In this document: positions 50,925-60,236 of the stretch, piece by piece
Layout: each line of letters opens with the position of its first letter
How positions within the stretch are numbered: position 1 is the first letter of the stretch
DNA from: Methanosarcina thermophila TM-1
Lineage (GTDB): Archaea; Halobacteriota; Methanosarcinia; Methanosarcinales; Methanosarcinaceae
NCBI RefSeq assembly: GCF_000969885.1
Contig: NZ_CP009501.1
Location: forward strand, 1,922,001 to 1,986,000
Length of the DNA stretch: 64,000 nt
Reading direction: 5' to 3'
Program-made: the position numbers and the translations under genes
The notes under the pieces: generated by a model
The model's database searches: none
Seen by the model: the letters and a program-made list of their open reading frames with translations, nothing else
What the model was told of the DNA's origin: nothing

Positions 50925-51611
50925 ATGGACCCGGCAAAATTACTTGACATTCTGGGGAATGAAAACCGCAGAAGGATTATACAACTTCTTGCAAGCCGCC
51001 CCTGTTATGTCAGTGAGATCTCTGGCAGGCTGGGAGTAGGACCAAAAGCCATAATAAGTCACTTGGATCTGCTTGAACAGGCAGGGATTATAGAATGCAG
51101 TGTGGATGAACAGAGGCGCAAATACTTCAATATTGCAAATAACATGCGGCTTGAAGTGTTGTTATCCCCGTATACCTATACAGTGACGCTTCACGACATC
51201 CATTTTAACAGAGAGAAAGGAGGCGAGACTCCTTCAAAAAAAGAAACTCTTGATAGGGAAGAATCATCTACTTTATTACTTAAGTTGAGCAGTAGACTTC
51301 GAGAGCTCAAAAAAAGGCAAGAGGAATTGACACAGATGCAGCAACAGCTTCAGGCAGAATACACAGAAATCATGGACCAGTGCCTAGATTCAATTGAAAA
51401 GGTTGCCACTAATCCTATAGAGTGTGAGCTTCTATTTGAGCTCCTGAGAAATGAAACCACTCTAGCTTCCCTGTGTTACAACCTGCGCCTGCATCCCAGT
51501 GTTATTAACGCTAGTCTGACAGCCCTTGAAAAGAGAGGATTTATTGAATATAGTATCAAGAATAACCAGTATTACTGGAAAATACGTGAGACCGGAGCTG
51601 AGAATGAATGA
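50925..51611 (+). CDS. ArsR-like winged-helix regulator upstream of cdc48
   Basis: A 228-residue regulator. An N-terminal winged helix (about residues 1-75: [51 protein letters not shown]) is followed by a coiled coil (about 130-165, [22 protein letters not shown]) and a second winged-helix-like domain (about 180-225, [31 protein letters not shown]). The ATG at 50925 follows AGGGGG; a TTG at 50880 is less likely. Its TGA overlaps the cdc48 ATG (ATGA), a tight coupling that suggests it controls this stress operon, perhaps also itself. Confidence 0.85.
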   Translation: MDPAKLLDILGNENRRRIIQLLASRPCYVSEISGRLGVGPKAIISHLDLLEQAGIIECSVDEQRRKYFNIANNMRLEVLLSPYTYTVTLHDIHFNREKGGETPSKKETLDREESSTLLLKLSSRLRELKKRQEELTQMQQQLQAEYTEIMDQCLDSIEKVATNPIECELLFELLRNETTLASLCYNLRLHPSVINASLTALEKRGFIEYSIKNNQYYWKIRETGAENE

Positions 51612-53872
51612 TTGAAGAAACGAACTTGAGAGTTGCTGAAGCTTATCATAAAGACGTGGGCAGGGGAATTGCAAGAATCGACACCCGACTGATGCAGCAG
51701 ATGGGGCTTGTAAGCGGGGACATAATTGAGATCTCAGGAAGAGCCAAAACCTATGCGATTGTCTGGCCAAACGTAGAGCGCGACCAGGGAAACCGGATAC
51801 GAATTGACGGAAATCTGCGCAGCAATGCAAAAGTTGGGATTGATGACAGAGTAACTATCCGGAAAGTCCAGGCAAAACATGCTCAAAGAGTTACCCTTGC
51901 TCCCTCCCAGCCTGTAAGACTTGTCGGAGGTGCCCATTACATCCTCAGAATTATCGAGGGAAGACCTCTGAATAAAGGTCAACAGATAAGGGTGGAAACT
52001 GTAAATAACCCACTTACTTTCGTGGTGGTATCAACAAGGCCTGCAGGACCTGTTGTTGTTACCAAGGATACCGAGATCGCCATCAAAGAGAAATCGGTTG
52101 AAGAGATTAAGGTTTCAGAAGGTATTTCATACGAAGATATTGGTGGGCTTAAGCGAGAAATTCAGCTTGTTAGGGAAATGATTGAGCTGCCATTAAGGCA
52201 TCCTGAACTTTTCCAGAAGCTTGGAATTGAGCCACCCAAAGGAGTATTGCTTCACGGGCCACCTGGTACAGGCAAGACACTGATTGCAAAGGCGGTTGCA
52301 AGTGAAACTGATGCCAATTTCATTACTATCAGCGGTCCTGAGATAGTTTCCAAGTACTATGGAGAGAGTGAACAAAAACTCCGTGAGATCTTCGAGGAAG
52401 CTGAAAAGGACGCACCATCTATCATCTTCATAGATGAAATAGATTCCATTGCTCCCAAACGTGGTGAAGTTACGGGAGAACTGGAACGCAGGGTGGTCGC
52501 CCAGCTGCTTTCCCTCATGGACGGGCTTAAGTCCAGAGGTGAGGTAGTTGTAATAGCTGCCACAAACCGTCCGAATTCAATAGATGAAGCTCTCCGCCGT
52601 GGTGGAAGATTTGACAGGGAAATTGAAATCGGAATCCCAGACCGGAACGGCAGGAAGCAGATCCTCTTAATTCACACAAGAGGTATGCCAATTGAACAGG
52701 ATGTAAGCCTTGGTGAAATTGCGGATGTAACTCATGGTTTCGTAGGGGCTGATTTAGCTTCCCTATGTAAGGAAGCTGCAATGCATGCTCTGAGAAGAAT
52801 AACTCCCGAAATCGATATTGAAGAAGAGATTCCTCAGGAAGTTATTGATAACCTCGTAGTTACCAAAGAAGACTTTAGGGAAGCCCTCAAGAATATCGAG
52901 CCTTCAGCAATGAGGGAAGTTTACATTGAGGTTCCACACGTAGGCTGGGATGATATCGGAGGACTCGAGAATGCAAAGCAGGAACTTATTGAGGCTGTAG
53001 AGTGGCCTCTGAAGTATCCCGAGATCTTTAACGTCATCAATGTAAAACCCCCAAGAGGCATATTGCTCTTCGGACCTCCAGGTACAGGTAAAACCCTGCT
53101 TGCAAAGGCTGTTGCCAGTGAAAGCGAAGCTAATTTCATCAGTATCAAAGGTCCGGAACTGCTTAGCAAGTACGTGGGTGAATCCGAACGTGCAATCCGG
53201 GAGACCTTCAGGAAAGCAAAACAGGCTGCACCAACGGTTGTCTTCTTTGATGAGATTGATTCAATTGCCCCCCAAAGAAGCTCTGTTTCAGACACTCACG
53301 TGTCCGAAAGAGTTGTCAGCCAGATTCTTACTGAACTGGATGGGGTAGAGGAACTCAAAGATGTAATCATTATCGCGGCTACTAATCGTCCAGATATGGT
53401 GGATCCTGCTCTGCTGAGACCTGGCCGCTTTGACAGGCTCATTTACATCAAGCCACCTGATAAAGCTAGCAGAGAAAAGATCTTTGAGATTCATACACAG
53501 GGGAAACCTCTTGCAGACGATGTTAGCCTTTCAGAACTCGCGGATATGACTGATGGATATGTAGGTGCGGACATTGAAGGCATCTGCAGGGAAGCTGCGA
53601 TGCTGGCACTTAGGGAGGTAGTCACTCCGGGAGTTAGCAGAAGCGACATAGAGAAGCGGGCAGGAGAAATCAGGATTTCAAAGAGACACTTTGAACATGC
53701 AATCCGCCGCGTAAAGCCAACGACATCCAGAGAAACTCTTTCGGCTTATGAAAAAACTGCGGAACTCTTCGCTAAGTATGCAACTGAGCTTGAAGAGGAA
53801 GCTCCAGAAACTGGGGAACAGGAAAAAGAAATCGAACAGGAGAGTGCTCCGGGCTTCTTTGAGGCTGAATAA
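51608..53872 (+). CDS. Cdc48/VAT-type AAA ATPase
   Basis: A 754-residue double-AAA unfoldase. The N domain (residues 1-180, double-psi barrel: [36 protein letters not shown]) is followed by D1 with Walker [10 protein letters not shown] and Walker [13 protein letters not shown], and D2 with FGPPGTGKT and [12 protein letters not shown]. Each D ring has its second homology region (ATNRP...GRFDR). It extracts and unfolds substrates for proteolysis or complex disassembly. The tail is acidic and ends FFEAE, with no HbYX motif. It is translationally coupled to the preceding HTH gene. Confidence 0.96.
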   Translation: MIEETNLRVAEAYHKDVGRGIARIDTRLMQQMGLVSGDIIEISGRAKTYAIVWPNVERDQGNRIRIDGNLRSNAKVGIDDRVTIRKVQAKHAQRVTLAPSQPVRLVGGAHYILRIIEGRPLNKGQQIRVETVNNPLTFVVVSTRPAGPVVVTKDTEIAIKEKSVEEIKVSEGISYEDIGGLKREIQLVREMIELPLRHPELFQKLGIEPPKGVLLHGPPGTGKTLIAKAVASETDANFITISGPEIVSKYYGESEQKLREIFEEAEKDAPSIIFIDEIDSIAPKRGEVTGELERRVVAQLLSLMDGLKSRGEVVVIAATNRPNSIDEALRRGGRFDREIEIGIPDRNGRKQILLIHTRGMPIEQDVSLGEIADVTHGFVGADLASLCKEAAMHALRRITPEIDIEEEIPQEVIDNLVVTKEDFREALKNIEPSAMREVYIEVPHVGWDDIGGLENAKQELIEAVEWPLKYPEIFNVINVKPPRGILLFGPPGTGKTLLAKAVASESEANFISIKGPELLSKYVGESERAIRETFRKAKQAAPTVVFFDEIDSIAPQRSSVSDTHVSERVVSQILTELDGVEELKDVIIIAATNRPDMVDPALLRPGRFDRLIYIKPPDKASREKIFEIHTQGKPLADDVSLSELADMTDGYVGADIEGICREAAMLALREVVTPGVSRSDIEKRAGEIRISKRHFEHAIRRVKPTTSRETLSAYEKTAELFAKYATELEEEAPETGEQEKEIEQESAPGFFEAE

Positions 53873-53910
53873 GTCAGTCAACTGACAGGTCGGAAATCCC
53901 GACCTTTTTT
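53873..53910 (+). terminator. double hairpin terminator after cdc48
   Basis: GTCAGT-CA-ACTGAC (53873-53886) directly after the stop codon, then GGTCGG (53888-53893) / CCGACC (53899-53904) with loop AAATC and a T-run at 53905-53910. The second is a classical intrinsic terminator shape. Confidence 0.75.
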
Positions 53911-54025
53911 ATCTCAAGAGCCTGTGAATTACTGGAAAAAAATAGTAACAGCTAATATCAACGACTGTTCGATTATATTTCCCTAAAAATAAACTACTAA
54001 TAGAAATTAATAACGGAGTGATCAT

Positions 54026-54553
54026 ATGGACGGATACAGAAGAAAAAGAAGAAGCTTTTTCGATGAAATCTTCGGAATCGATCCATTTGAAGACATAGAT
54101 GAAATGTTCGAACGCATTAGCAGGGCAATGGGTATGAATATAAAGAACTTCGGGCAGCAGCCCTTCATCTATGGATTCTCTGTAACCCAGAGGCCAGGAG
54201 AGGAACCTGAAATCCGTGAATTCGGGAATATTCCCAGGTTTGAACGAACCGGGACCGGAGAAAAGCATTATATTGACGCAAGAAAACCCCTGATTGATGT
54301 ACTGGAAGCCGAGGATACTGTGCATGTAATTGCCGAGATTCCTGGCATCGAAAAAGAGAACATCAGACTAAACGCAACTGATTTAATACTTGACATCGAA
54401 ACAATAAATGGGAATCCAAAATATTCCGAACGTGTGGAACTGCCAGTAAAGGTGAACCCCCAGAGTGCAAAAGCCACATACAAAAATGGTGTGCTGGAAG
54501 TTACCTTTAATAAGCTGGAATCCAGTTCCCGAACCTCAATAAATATTGAGTGA
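54026..54553 (+). CDS. small heat-shock protein Hsp20 (first copy)
   Basis: A 175-residue alpha-crystallin-type chaperone. An N-terminal region rich in Arg and Phe (RRKRRSFFDEIFGIDPFEDID, split) precedes the crystallin domain (about residues 88-165: PLIDVLEAEDTVHVIAEIPGIEKENIRL, then the hallmark ATYKNGVLEVTF). It lacks a clear C-terminal IXI tail. GGAGTGATC lies before the ATG. It is 154 bases after cdc48 and 54 bases before a second Hsp20 gene, suggesting a shared stress response. Confidence 0.92.
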   Translation: MDGYRRKRRSFFDEIFGIDPFEDIDEMFERISRAMGMNIKNFGQQPFIYGFSVTQRPGEEPEIREFGNIPRFERTGTGEKHYIDARKPLIDVLEAEDTVHVIAEIPGIEKENIRLNATDLILDIETINGNPKYSERVELPVKVNPQSAKATYKNGVLEVTFNKLESSSRTSINIE

Positions 54554-54607
54554 TCTTTAGGGAATTGCACTGAATGTGCAACAGCACCAGGAAAAGCAGA
54601 GGTAATA

Positions 54608-55105
54608 ATGGTGGGCACAAGAAAAAGAAAAGATTTCTTTGAAGATTTTGGATCTGAACTTTTTGACAACCTGGAAGAAATGATCGAAGCCCTCCTGGAA
54701 GATATGAGAGAATCCGGACCCTTCGTCTACGGATTTTCTATCATTCGTCGCCCGGGGGAAGATGCTGAACTCCGGGAGTTCGGAGATTTTCCGGAACACT
54801 CTGAAGATGAAGAGGATCTCTACCCCCCTGAAATAAGAGATCCTTTAATTGATATCTTTGAGAGTGGAGAACTGATACAGGTACTTGCAGAGCTCCCGGA
54901 TGTCGAAAAGGAAGATCTCCTGCTGCATGCGACCGCCCAAAATCTCGAAATCAGAGTCCTTGGAGCCGCTGAATATTCGCAGGATATAGAGCTTCCAAGC
55001 CGTGTAGATCCCAGAAGCGCAAAAGCCAGCTATAAAAACGGAGTGCTTGAGGTTACTTTCAGGCGCTGTAATGAAGAAAGACCTGTTGAAATCAAAATTA
55101 ACTGA
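54608..55105 (+). CDS. small heat-shock protein Hsp20 (second copy)
   Basis: A 165-residue paralogue of the preceding gene. It shares the N-terminal FVYGFSIIRRPGEDAELREFG block and the ASYKNGVLEVTF hallmark, and its crystallin core reads PLIDIFESGELIQVLAELPDVEKEDLLL. The C-terminus is short (RPVEIKIN). GAGGTAATA precedes the ATG. The two copies diverge widely at DNA level, so the duplication is old, and they may co-assemble. A hairpin terminator follows. Confidence 0.92.
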   Translation: MVGTRKRKDFFEDFGSELFDNLEEMIEALLEDMRESGPFVYGFSIIRRPGEDAELREFGDFPEHSEDEEDLYPPEIRDPLIDIFESGELIQVLAELPDVEKEDLLLHATAQNLEIRVLGAAEYSQDIELPSRVDPRSAKASYKNGVLEVTFRRCNEERPVEIKIN

Positions 55106-55145
55106 GGTCACCGAATTTCAAGCTGAGTGAACAACTAAATAAAAG

Positions 55146-55169
55146 AGGTCACCACTGAGGGACCTTTTT
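55146..55169 (+). terminator. hairpin terminator after the Hsp20 pair
   Basis: AGGTC (55146-55150) / GACCT (55161-55165) with a 10-base loop, followed by Ts. It lies about 40 bases after the second Hsp20 stop. Confidence 0.5.
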
Positions 55170-55820
55170 GAGGACTGTAATCGAGAATTCAGTCCAAAAT
55201 CCCGATAATCACATGTCAAACAATAATTTAAAACAGATAGTATGCAGAATTAAAATAGATAGTATGCAGAATTTTCTGCAGAAAAACTATCGCGCTGTTA
55301 ATTTAAAGTAAAGTTAAGCTTTTTAATGCATACTATCCGTATCTTTATTTAGTGCGTCCGTATTTTTATTTAGTGCGCTCTGTGCCTTTTTTTAACCCCC
55401 CTTTTTAACCCCTTTTTTAACCATCCTTTTTTAACCACCTTGTGTTTTTACCTCATTTTTTAAACCCTATCTGATTATTTTCTGTTTTGCCCAAGGGTTA
55501 GATCTACAAATTAACTTACTATATTTTGCCTTGCCAGCACAATGCGCCTGTGCAACTATTTCAGTTGTCCTATCTCATATCCTTTTTATATCTTTTTCAA
55601 CTTTCATATTGGCGCTCCAAACAATGGTCAATCTAAACTATTGAGGACATTATAGAACTAAATACATATATTTTACAAAATAGTTCTGTTTCACAAATAT
55701 AGTATAAAAAGGATTTGATTGATTATAAAAAACGACTAAAAAAATTAAGTTATTTTGTTAGAAATTTTATAATTAGAGATTTTTCGTGTAAAATATCGTG
55801 CTTTTGAGAAGAAAAAAAGC
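55170..55820. repeat. repeat-rich spacer after hsp20
   Basis: Contains AAAYAGATAGTATGCAGAATT twice (55231 and 55253, 22-bp period), the inverse GCATACTATC at 55328-55337, a 21-bp duplication TCCGTATYTTTATTTAGTGCG at 55336 and 55357, and several CCTTTTTTAACC units at 55383-55438. The inverted and direct copies could form a hairpin of about 100 bases. No open frame is supported. Confidence 0.6.
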
Positions 55821-55848
55821 ACAAAATATATACGCTTGATGATTAGCA

Positions 55849-56005
55849 GGGAAACTGTAGTCCCAAAATATGAAAAACATTTGTGATCGGGGCGAAAGCT
55901 CAAGGTATTACTTCTGGCTAAAGTAAAACTTAATTCCGCAAGCCTTCAAGCCCCGAAATCCGAAATTAGTCTTGTGCAGGAGATGCTGGATAGCTGTGCA
56001 CATCT
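55849..56005 (+). ncRNA. candidate structured RNA upstream of the DUF1646 genes
   Basis: AAAATATATA at 55823-55832 could promote a transcript starting near 55855. Within it are nested pairings: GGGA/TCCC (55849-55864), CGGGGC (55888-55893) with GCCCCG (55950-55955), AAGG (55902-55905) with CCTT (55943-55946), TTACTT (55908-55913) with AAGTAA (55921-55926), and TGTGCA (55973-55978) with TGCACA (55997-56002). This could be an independent RNA or a long leader of the first DUF1646 gene. DUF1646 genes in bacteria can be controlled by a sodium riboswitch; the consensus of that class was not identified here. Confidence 0.35.
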
Positions 56006-56523
56006 GTGAAAAACAGGGAATTCTCACCTATAGAAAACTCAATTTATGCGTATAAGAAAGATAAAAACCCAAAAATGAGTTTAGAATCTTTTTATGAGGT
56101 AATACGGTAAGATATTATCTTATAAATCCAGATCAAAATTACACACTTCAAGCGCCACAAAACATAACTTAATTAAAGCTCCCCAATCAGGAGCAAATTG
56201 AAAATCTTTCTCATACGCATGGGCATTGAGTTGATCTATGGGAAAAATAGAGAAGACCCTCATAATGCTGAAAAATTTGGGACTTTGAAATGCTTAACAG
56301 CAAAAAACGCTTTCAGCCATTTGTAATCTACAGTGCTCACATTAACAATTATATTTCCTTTAAACAGCTTACTTGTTATTTACGCATCAATCAGCTATTT
56401 TATTCCTTAAAAACAAGATTCAGGCTGTTTAGAGGGTTCAGATATATACAAACAGTCCATATGCTTGCTCTATTGTGAACACTATAGACTACTATAGAAT
56501 ATATAGTAAAGGAGGAAAGAATA
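56006..56523. other. upstream region of the first DUF1646 gene
   Basis: About 520 bases, AT-rich. A 62-codon frame at 56290-56478 is rich in Phe, Arg and Ile with no ribosome-binding site and is not called. ATAGAATATATAGTAAAGGAGG directly before the gene, in two halves, supplies a TATA-like stretch and the ribosome-binding site. Confidence 0.4.
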
Positions 56524-57636
56524 ATGGCTCTTGAACCAGGCATTTTAGCTGGGTTTCTTATAATATTCCTTGCCGTACTTCTCGGTCCTTTTAAGATACA
56601 CGTTATCGAGGAAAATTTGGAGGTATTCCTGTTTGTCTGTGGAATAGCAGCAATGACCATTTCAGGTTTTGTCGAAATCCCAGGTACAGAAACAGGCTGG
56701 AGAATGGAAATAATCGAAGAAGCATTGACTTCACCGCTGCATGTCGGAGAGATAGCCGGCATTTGGATTGGTATATTCCAGATAGTTCTGATTGTCGGAC
56801 TGATTATCTATAAATGGCATGAACCTATCCATAAAGTAATCCGAAAATTGACCGACATACTTTCTGTTAAAATTTTAGGATTTCTCCTTATTGTTGTTCT
56901 TGGTTTATCTTCCAGTATTATGTCGGCTATTCTTGCGTCAATTATTCTCGTTGAAGTAGTCAATGCAATGCCTATTTCGCGAAAATCCAAAATCGACCTG
57001 ACAGTTATTGCATGTTTCTCAATCGGGCTTGGTGCGGTGCTAACTCCCCTTGGCGAACCGCTCGCAACAATTGCTGTCTCAAAACTCTCAGGTGAGCCTT
57101 ACCATGCCGATTTCATGTTCTTATTTAACATGCTGGGTAAATATATAATTCCAGGTATCCTTGCATACGGTATTGTTGGGATGTTCTTCCTTGGGAAAGT
57201 TGATATGAAAGACTCTGGAATAAAAGCCGAAGCTTATAACGAAACTTTAAAAGATGTAATAATGAGAGCTGTTAAGGTCTATCTGTTTATCATGGCTCTG
57301 ACATTTCTTGGGGATGGTTTCAAGCCTATCATATTCGAGTACTTCATACGAATACCCTCAACGGTACTATACTGGGTTAACATGGTTTCAGCTATCCTTG
57401 ATAACGCTACCCTGTGTGCCGCTGAAATCGGACCGACTATGAGTGAACTGCAGATAAAGAGTATTCTTATGGGACTTTTGATTGCAGGCGGAATGCTAAT
57501 TCCAGGAAATATACCGAATATTATCTCTGCAGGCAAACTGGGTATAACCAGTAAAGAATGGGCAAGGCTTGGAGTACCAATGGGACTTGTCACAATGGGT
57601 ATATATTTCGCCATTATCTTCGTATTGGGAATTTAA
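56524..57636 (+). CDS. DUF1646 family membrane transporter (first copy)
   Basis: A 370-residue integral membrane protein with about ten hydrophobic segments. It is recognised from the family blocks LGPFKIHVIEENLEVFLF, LGLSSSIMSAILASIILVEVV and SVLYWVNM-type region VNMVSAILDNATLCAAEIGP (about residues 283-302), and GMLIPGNIPNIISAGKL. DUF1646 belongs to the ion-transporter superfamily; sodium or another cation is a plausible substrate, not shown here. AAAGGAGGAAAG precedes the ATG. Bases 56688-56999 are identical to the second copy (see findings). It is followed by hairpins. Confidence 0.85.
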   Translation: MALEPGILAGFLIIFLAVLLGPFKIHVIEENLEVFLFVCGIAAMTISGFVEIPGTETGWRMEIIEEALTSPLHVGEIAGIWIGIFQIVLIVGLIIYKWHEPIHKVIRKLTDILSVKILGFLLIVVLGLSSSIMSAILASIILVEVVNAMPISRKSKIDLTVIACFSIGLGAVLTPLGEPLATIAVSKLSGEPYHADFMFLFNMLGKYIIPGILAYGIVGMFFLGKVDMKDSGIKAEAYNETLKDVIMRAVKVYLFIMALTFLGDGFKPIIFEYFIRIPSTVLYWVNMVSAILDNATLCAAEIGPTMSELQIKSILMGLLIAGGMLIPGNIPNIISAGKLGITSKEWARLGVPMGLVTMGIYFAIIFVLGI

Positions 57637-57673
57637 GCTTAAAATCTCCCCTACCTGATAAAATTCAGTTACG

Positions 57674-57710
57674 GAATCTGGTGGCAAACTCAATTAAAAC
57701 CACCGGATTC
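57674..57710 (+). terminator. hairpin after the first DUF1646 gene
   Basis: GAATCTGGTGG (57674-57684) pairs with CCACCGGATTC (57700-57710) over 11 bp with one G-U wobble and a 15-base loop. It lies 37 bases after the stop; no long T-run follows. Confidence 0.5.
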
Positions 57711-57802
57711 TGGAACAGAATCTTAATAAAAATAGCCGAATAATAAAAACCGCACAGAGGTAATAAAAATTATATAAAAAAGATTAAAGGCTCATTGTAT
57801 CA

Positions 57803-57861
57803 TCTTCAAATTCAAGGGAAAAAATGAATTAAGAGAAAAATTCTCACCTTAAATTTGAAGA
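57803..57861. other. large two-part hairpin
   Basis: TCTTCAAATTCAAGG (57803-57817) pairs with CCTTAAATTTGAAGA (57847-57861), 14 of 15 positions, and encloses a second hairpin GAGAA-AAA-TTCTC (57833-57845). It lies 167 bases after the first DUF1646 stop. It could be a transcript end, an RNA processing site or part of an RNA gene. Confidence 0.5.
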
Positions 57862-58620
57862 AGGTACTCTTTATTTAATTAATTTTTTCGATGTCACTTT
57901 CGATCTCAATCTATCCAGGATATGCTCAGGCGATAAATAACATATAGCTCTTTTCTCAATATCTTAATACCTTACTAGTATAACTCTTTTCTCAATATCT
58001 TAATATCTTACTTAGTTGAATCCTTTCGTATCTGTTCTCACATTATTGATGAATTTAACTATGGTTAATGTGTTAAATTTAGCAAGAAATTCTTCTCTTA
58101 TATGACAAATTCAAATTTGCAACCCGAGCAAAGAATCCCCCGAGAGAACGTAAAAGCCCATTACTAAGTGCGGGAAGCGATACTAAAATCGAGACTGTGA
58201 GTATGTATTAAAATAGTACACACTATCTCTCAGGATAGATTCCAGATAAACTTTTTGTAATGAATATCAGCCGTCATAGATAAAGCAATTTCACAGGTTG
58301 ATTGGCTGGATCAAATGACATAGACTGCTTGATCATAGAAAATTTGAGCCGAAAGTATTTTTTCGTAAACATCAAATAAATCGTGGGCTAAATCCTTAAT
58401 GTGAGGCAAATTCTCTTTACAAAAGATACAAATGTCAAATTAAATATTAAAATGACAATTTGAGTATTTGTCACATTGAATATTAAAAATATTATATTAT
58501 CAAAGAATAAATAGAGCAAGTCTTTATAAGACTAAAACATTCTAGGCTCTAATACAGTTTAACAGTAAGCCATTCAGGCTTCATAGTTTAGCATAGTATT
58601 CAAAAAGGAGGAAAAAATTA
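57862..58620. repeat. upstream region of the second DUF1646 gene with a 36-bp duplication
   Basis: CTCTTTTCTCAATATCTTAA-containing units of 36 bp begin at 57948 and 57984. Further right is a small hairpin CGAT-ACTAAA-ATCG (about 58179-58192). The last 200 bases are AT-rich promoter-like DNA, ending in AAAGGAGGAAAAA. No gene is supported in about 760 bases. Confidence 0.6.
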
Positions 58621-59733
58621 GTGGCTCTTGAAGTAGGAGTTTTAATTGGATTTCTTGTGATTTTCCTTGCCGTATTACTAGGTCCTTTTAAAATACGCGT
58701 TATTGAGGAAAATTTGGAGCCATTTCTGCTCGTGTGCGGAATAGCAGCAATGACTCTTTCAGGTTTCGTTGAGATTCCAGGCGAAGAAACAGGCTGGAGA
58801 ATGGAAATAATCGAAGAAGCATTGACTTCACCGCTGCATGTCGGAGAGATAGCCGGCATTTGGATTGGTATATTCCAGATAGTTCTGATTGTCGGACTGA
58901 TTATCTATAAATGGCATGAACCTATCCATAAAGTAATCCGAAAATTGACCGACATACTTTCTGTTAAAATTTTAGGATTTCTCCTTATTGTTGTTCTTGG
59001 TTTATCTTCCAGTATTATGTCGGCTATTCTTGCGTCAATTATTCTCGTTGAAGTAGTCAATGCAATGCCTATTTCGCGAAAATCCAAAATCGACCTTACA
59101 ATCATTGCATGTTTCTCAATAGGGCTTGGTGCGGCGCTTACCCCACTTGGTGAACCACTTTCGACAATTGCTGTCTCAAAACTCTCAGGTGAGCCTTACC
59201 ATGCCGATTTCATGTTCTTATTTAATATGCTGGGTAAGTATATAATTCCAGGCATCCTCGCATTTGGTATTGTTGGAATGTTCTTCCTCGGGAAAACCAG
59301 TCCAAAAGACCAGGGAATTGGAGCATCCGATTATAGCGAGACTTTAAAAGACGTCATAATGAGAGCTGTTAAAGTCTATGTTTTTATTGCAGCACTCGTT
59401 TTGCTTGGCGAAGGTTTCAAGCCCTTAATACTTGAATACTTTATCAAGATTCCTTCAGGTATTCTTTACTGGGTTAACATGGTTTCAGCCATCCTTGATA
59501 ACGCTACCCTGTGTGCCGCTGAGATCGGACCTGCTCTGAGTGAGCTCCAGATAAAGAGTATTCTTATGGGACTTTTGATTGCAGGCGGAATGCTGATCCC
59601 AGGAAATATTCCGAATATCATCTCTGCAGGCAAGCTTGGTATTACCAGCAGAGAATGGGCAAGGCTTGGAGTACCCATGGGACTTGTCGCAATGGCTGTC
59701 TATTTCGTCATCATCTTTGTGCTTGGAATATAA
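58621..59733 (+). CDS. DUF1646 family membrane transporter (second copy)
   Basis: A 370-residue paralogue of the preceding gene, the same length and mostly colinear. It begins with GTG behind AAGGAGGAAAAATTA. Residues about 56-159 lie in a DNA tract identical to the first copy, while the flanks differ at many silent and some replacement sites (for example KTSPKDQGIGASDYSE against KVDMKDSGIKAEAYNE). The pair may respond to different ion conditions or form a hetero-oligomer; both are inference. Each copy has its own long upstream region, so they are probably separately regulated. Confidence 0.85.
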   Translation: MALEVGVLIGFLVIFLAVLLGPFKIRVIEENLEPFLLVCGIAAMTLSGFVEIPGEETGWRMEIIEEALTSPLHVGEIAGIWIGIFQIVLIVGLIIYKWHEPIHKVIRKLTDILSVKILGFLLIVVLGLSSSIMSAILASIILVEVVNAMPISRKSKIDLTIIACFSIGLGAALTPLGEPLSTIAVSKLSGEPYHADFMFLFNMLGKYIIPGILAFGIVGMFFLGKTSPKDQGIGASDYSETLKDVIMRAVKVYVFIAALVLLGEGFKPLILEYFIKIPSGILYWVNMVSAILDNATLCAAEIGPALSELQIKSILMGLLIAGGMLIPGNIPNIISAGKLGITSREWARLGVPMGLVAMAVYFVIIFVLGI

Positions 59734-59768
59734 GCTCAAGAATTGCCCCCAAATATAAAGTAAATTGA

Positions 59769-59819
59769 GTTTCAATCCAGTGATTAATGAGGAATCAAAA
59801 AATCACTGGATTTTGAAAC
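59769..59819 (+). terminator. long hairpin after the second DUF1646 gene
   Basis: GTTTCA-ATCCAGTGATT (59769-59785) pairs with AATCACTGGAT-TT-TGAAAC (59801-59819), 17 bp with a 2-base bulge and a 15-base loop. It lies 36 bases after the stop and is the strongest stem in this part of the window. Confidence 0.65.
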
Positions 59820-60236
59820 CGAATTGTGATAAACCGCTTAAACAATATAAAGCTGTAAGAACTAATTGCAGTTTTACTATATTCTATTCAAATTCGATAG
59901 AAAATAGGCCTTCAGAAATTCTTATTATATCCTGAATTTACCAGGATCTGAGAAACGCATTCAAAAGAATTAGATTCCTTGAATATCAGAACAAGACCAC
60001 ATATTTACCTCTGAAGTGAATTTTTCCATCGAATTTGAGTAGATGCTATTTATTCAGTTAAGTTTTCGAAGGGAATTTCCTTTTTATCCCTTGCTGTACT
60101 TTATGTTTCTCAATCCAGATTTATTCCATTCAATCAAACAAGTTTTTATTTATGTTTAGTTACTTCCTTCAATCAGGATTACCAATTCTACTTTAACCTA
60201 TTCTGTAGACTAACTTATTCAACTAGGAGGAAGACA
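59820..60236. other. rbcL upstream region
   Basis: About 420 AT-rich bases with no supported gene. TTTTTATTTATGTTTAG near 60146 is a TATA-like stretch for rbcL. AACTAGGAGGAAGAC is the ribosome-binding region. Confidence 0.45.

Noticed and set aside
56290-56478. A 62-codon frame before the first DUF1646 gene
   Set aside because: No ribosome-binding site; composition fits random AT-rich DNA.
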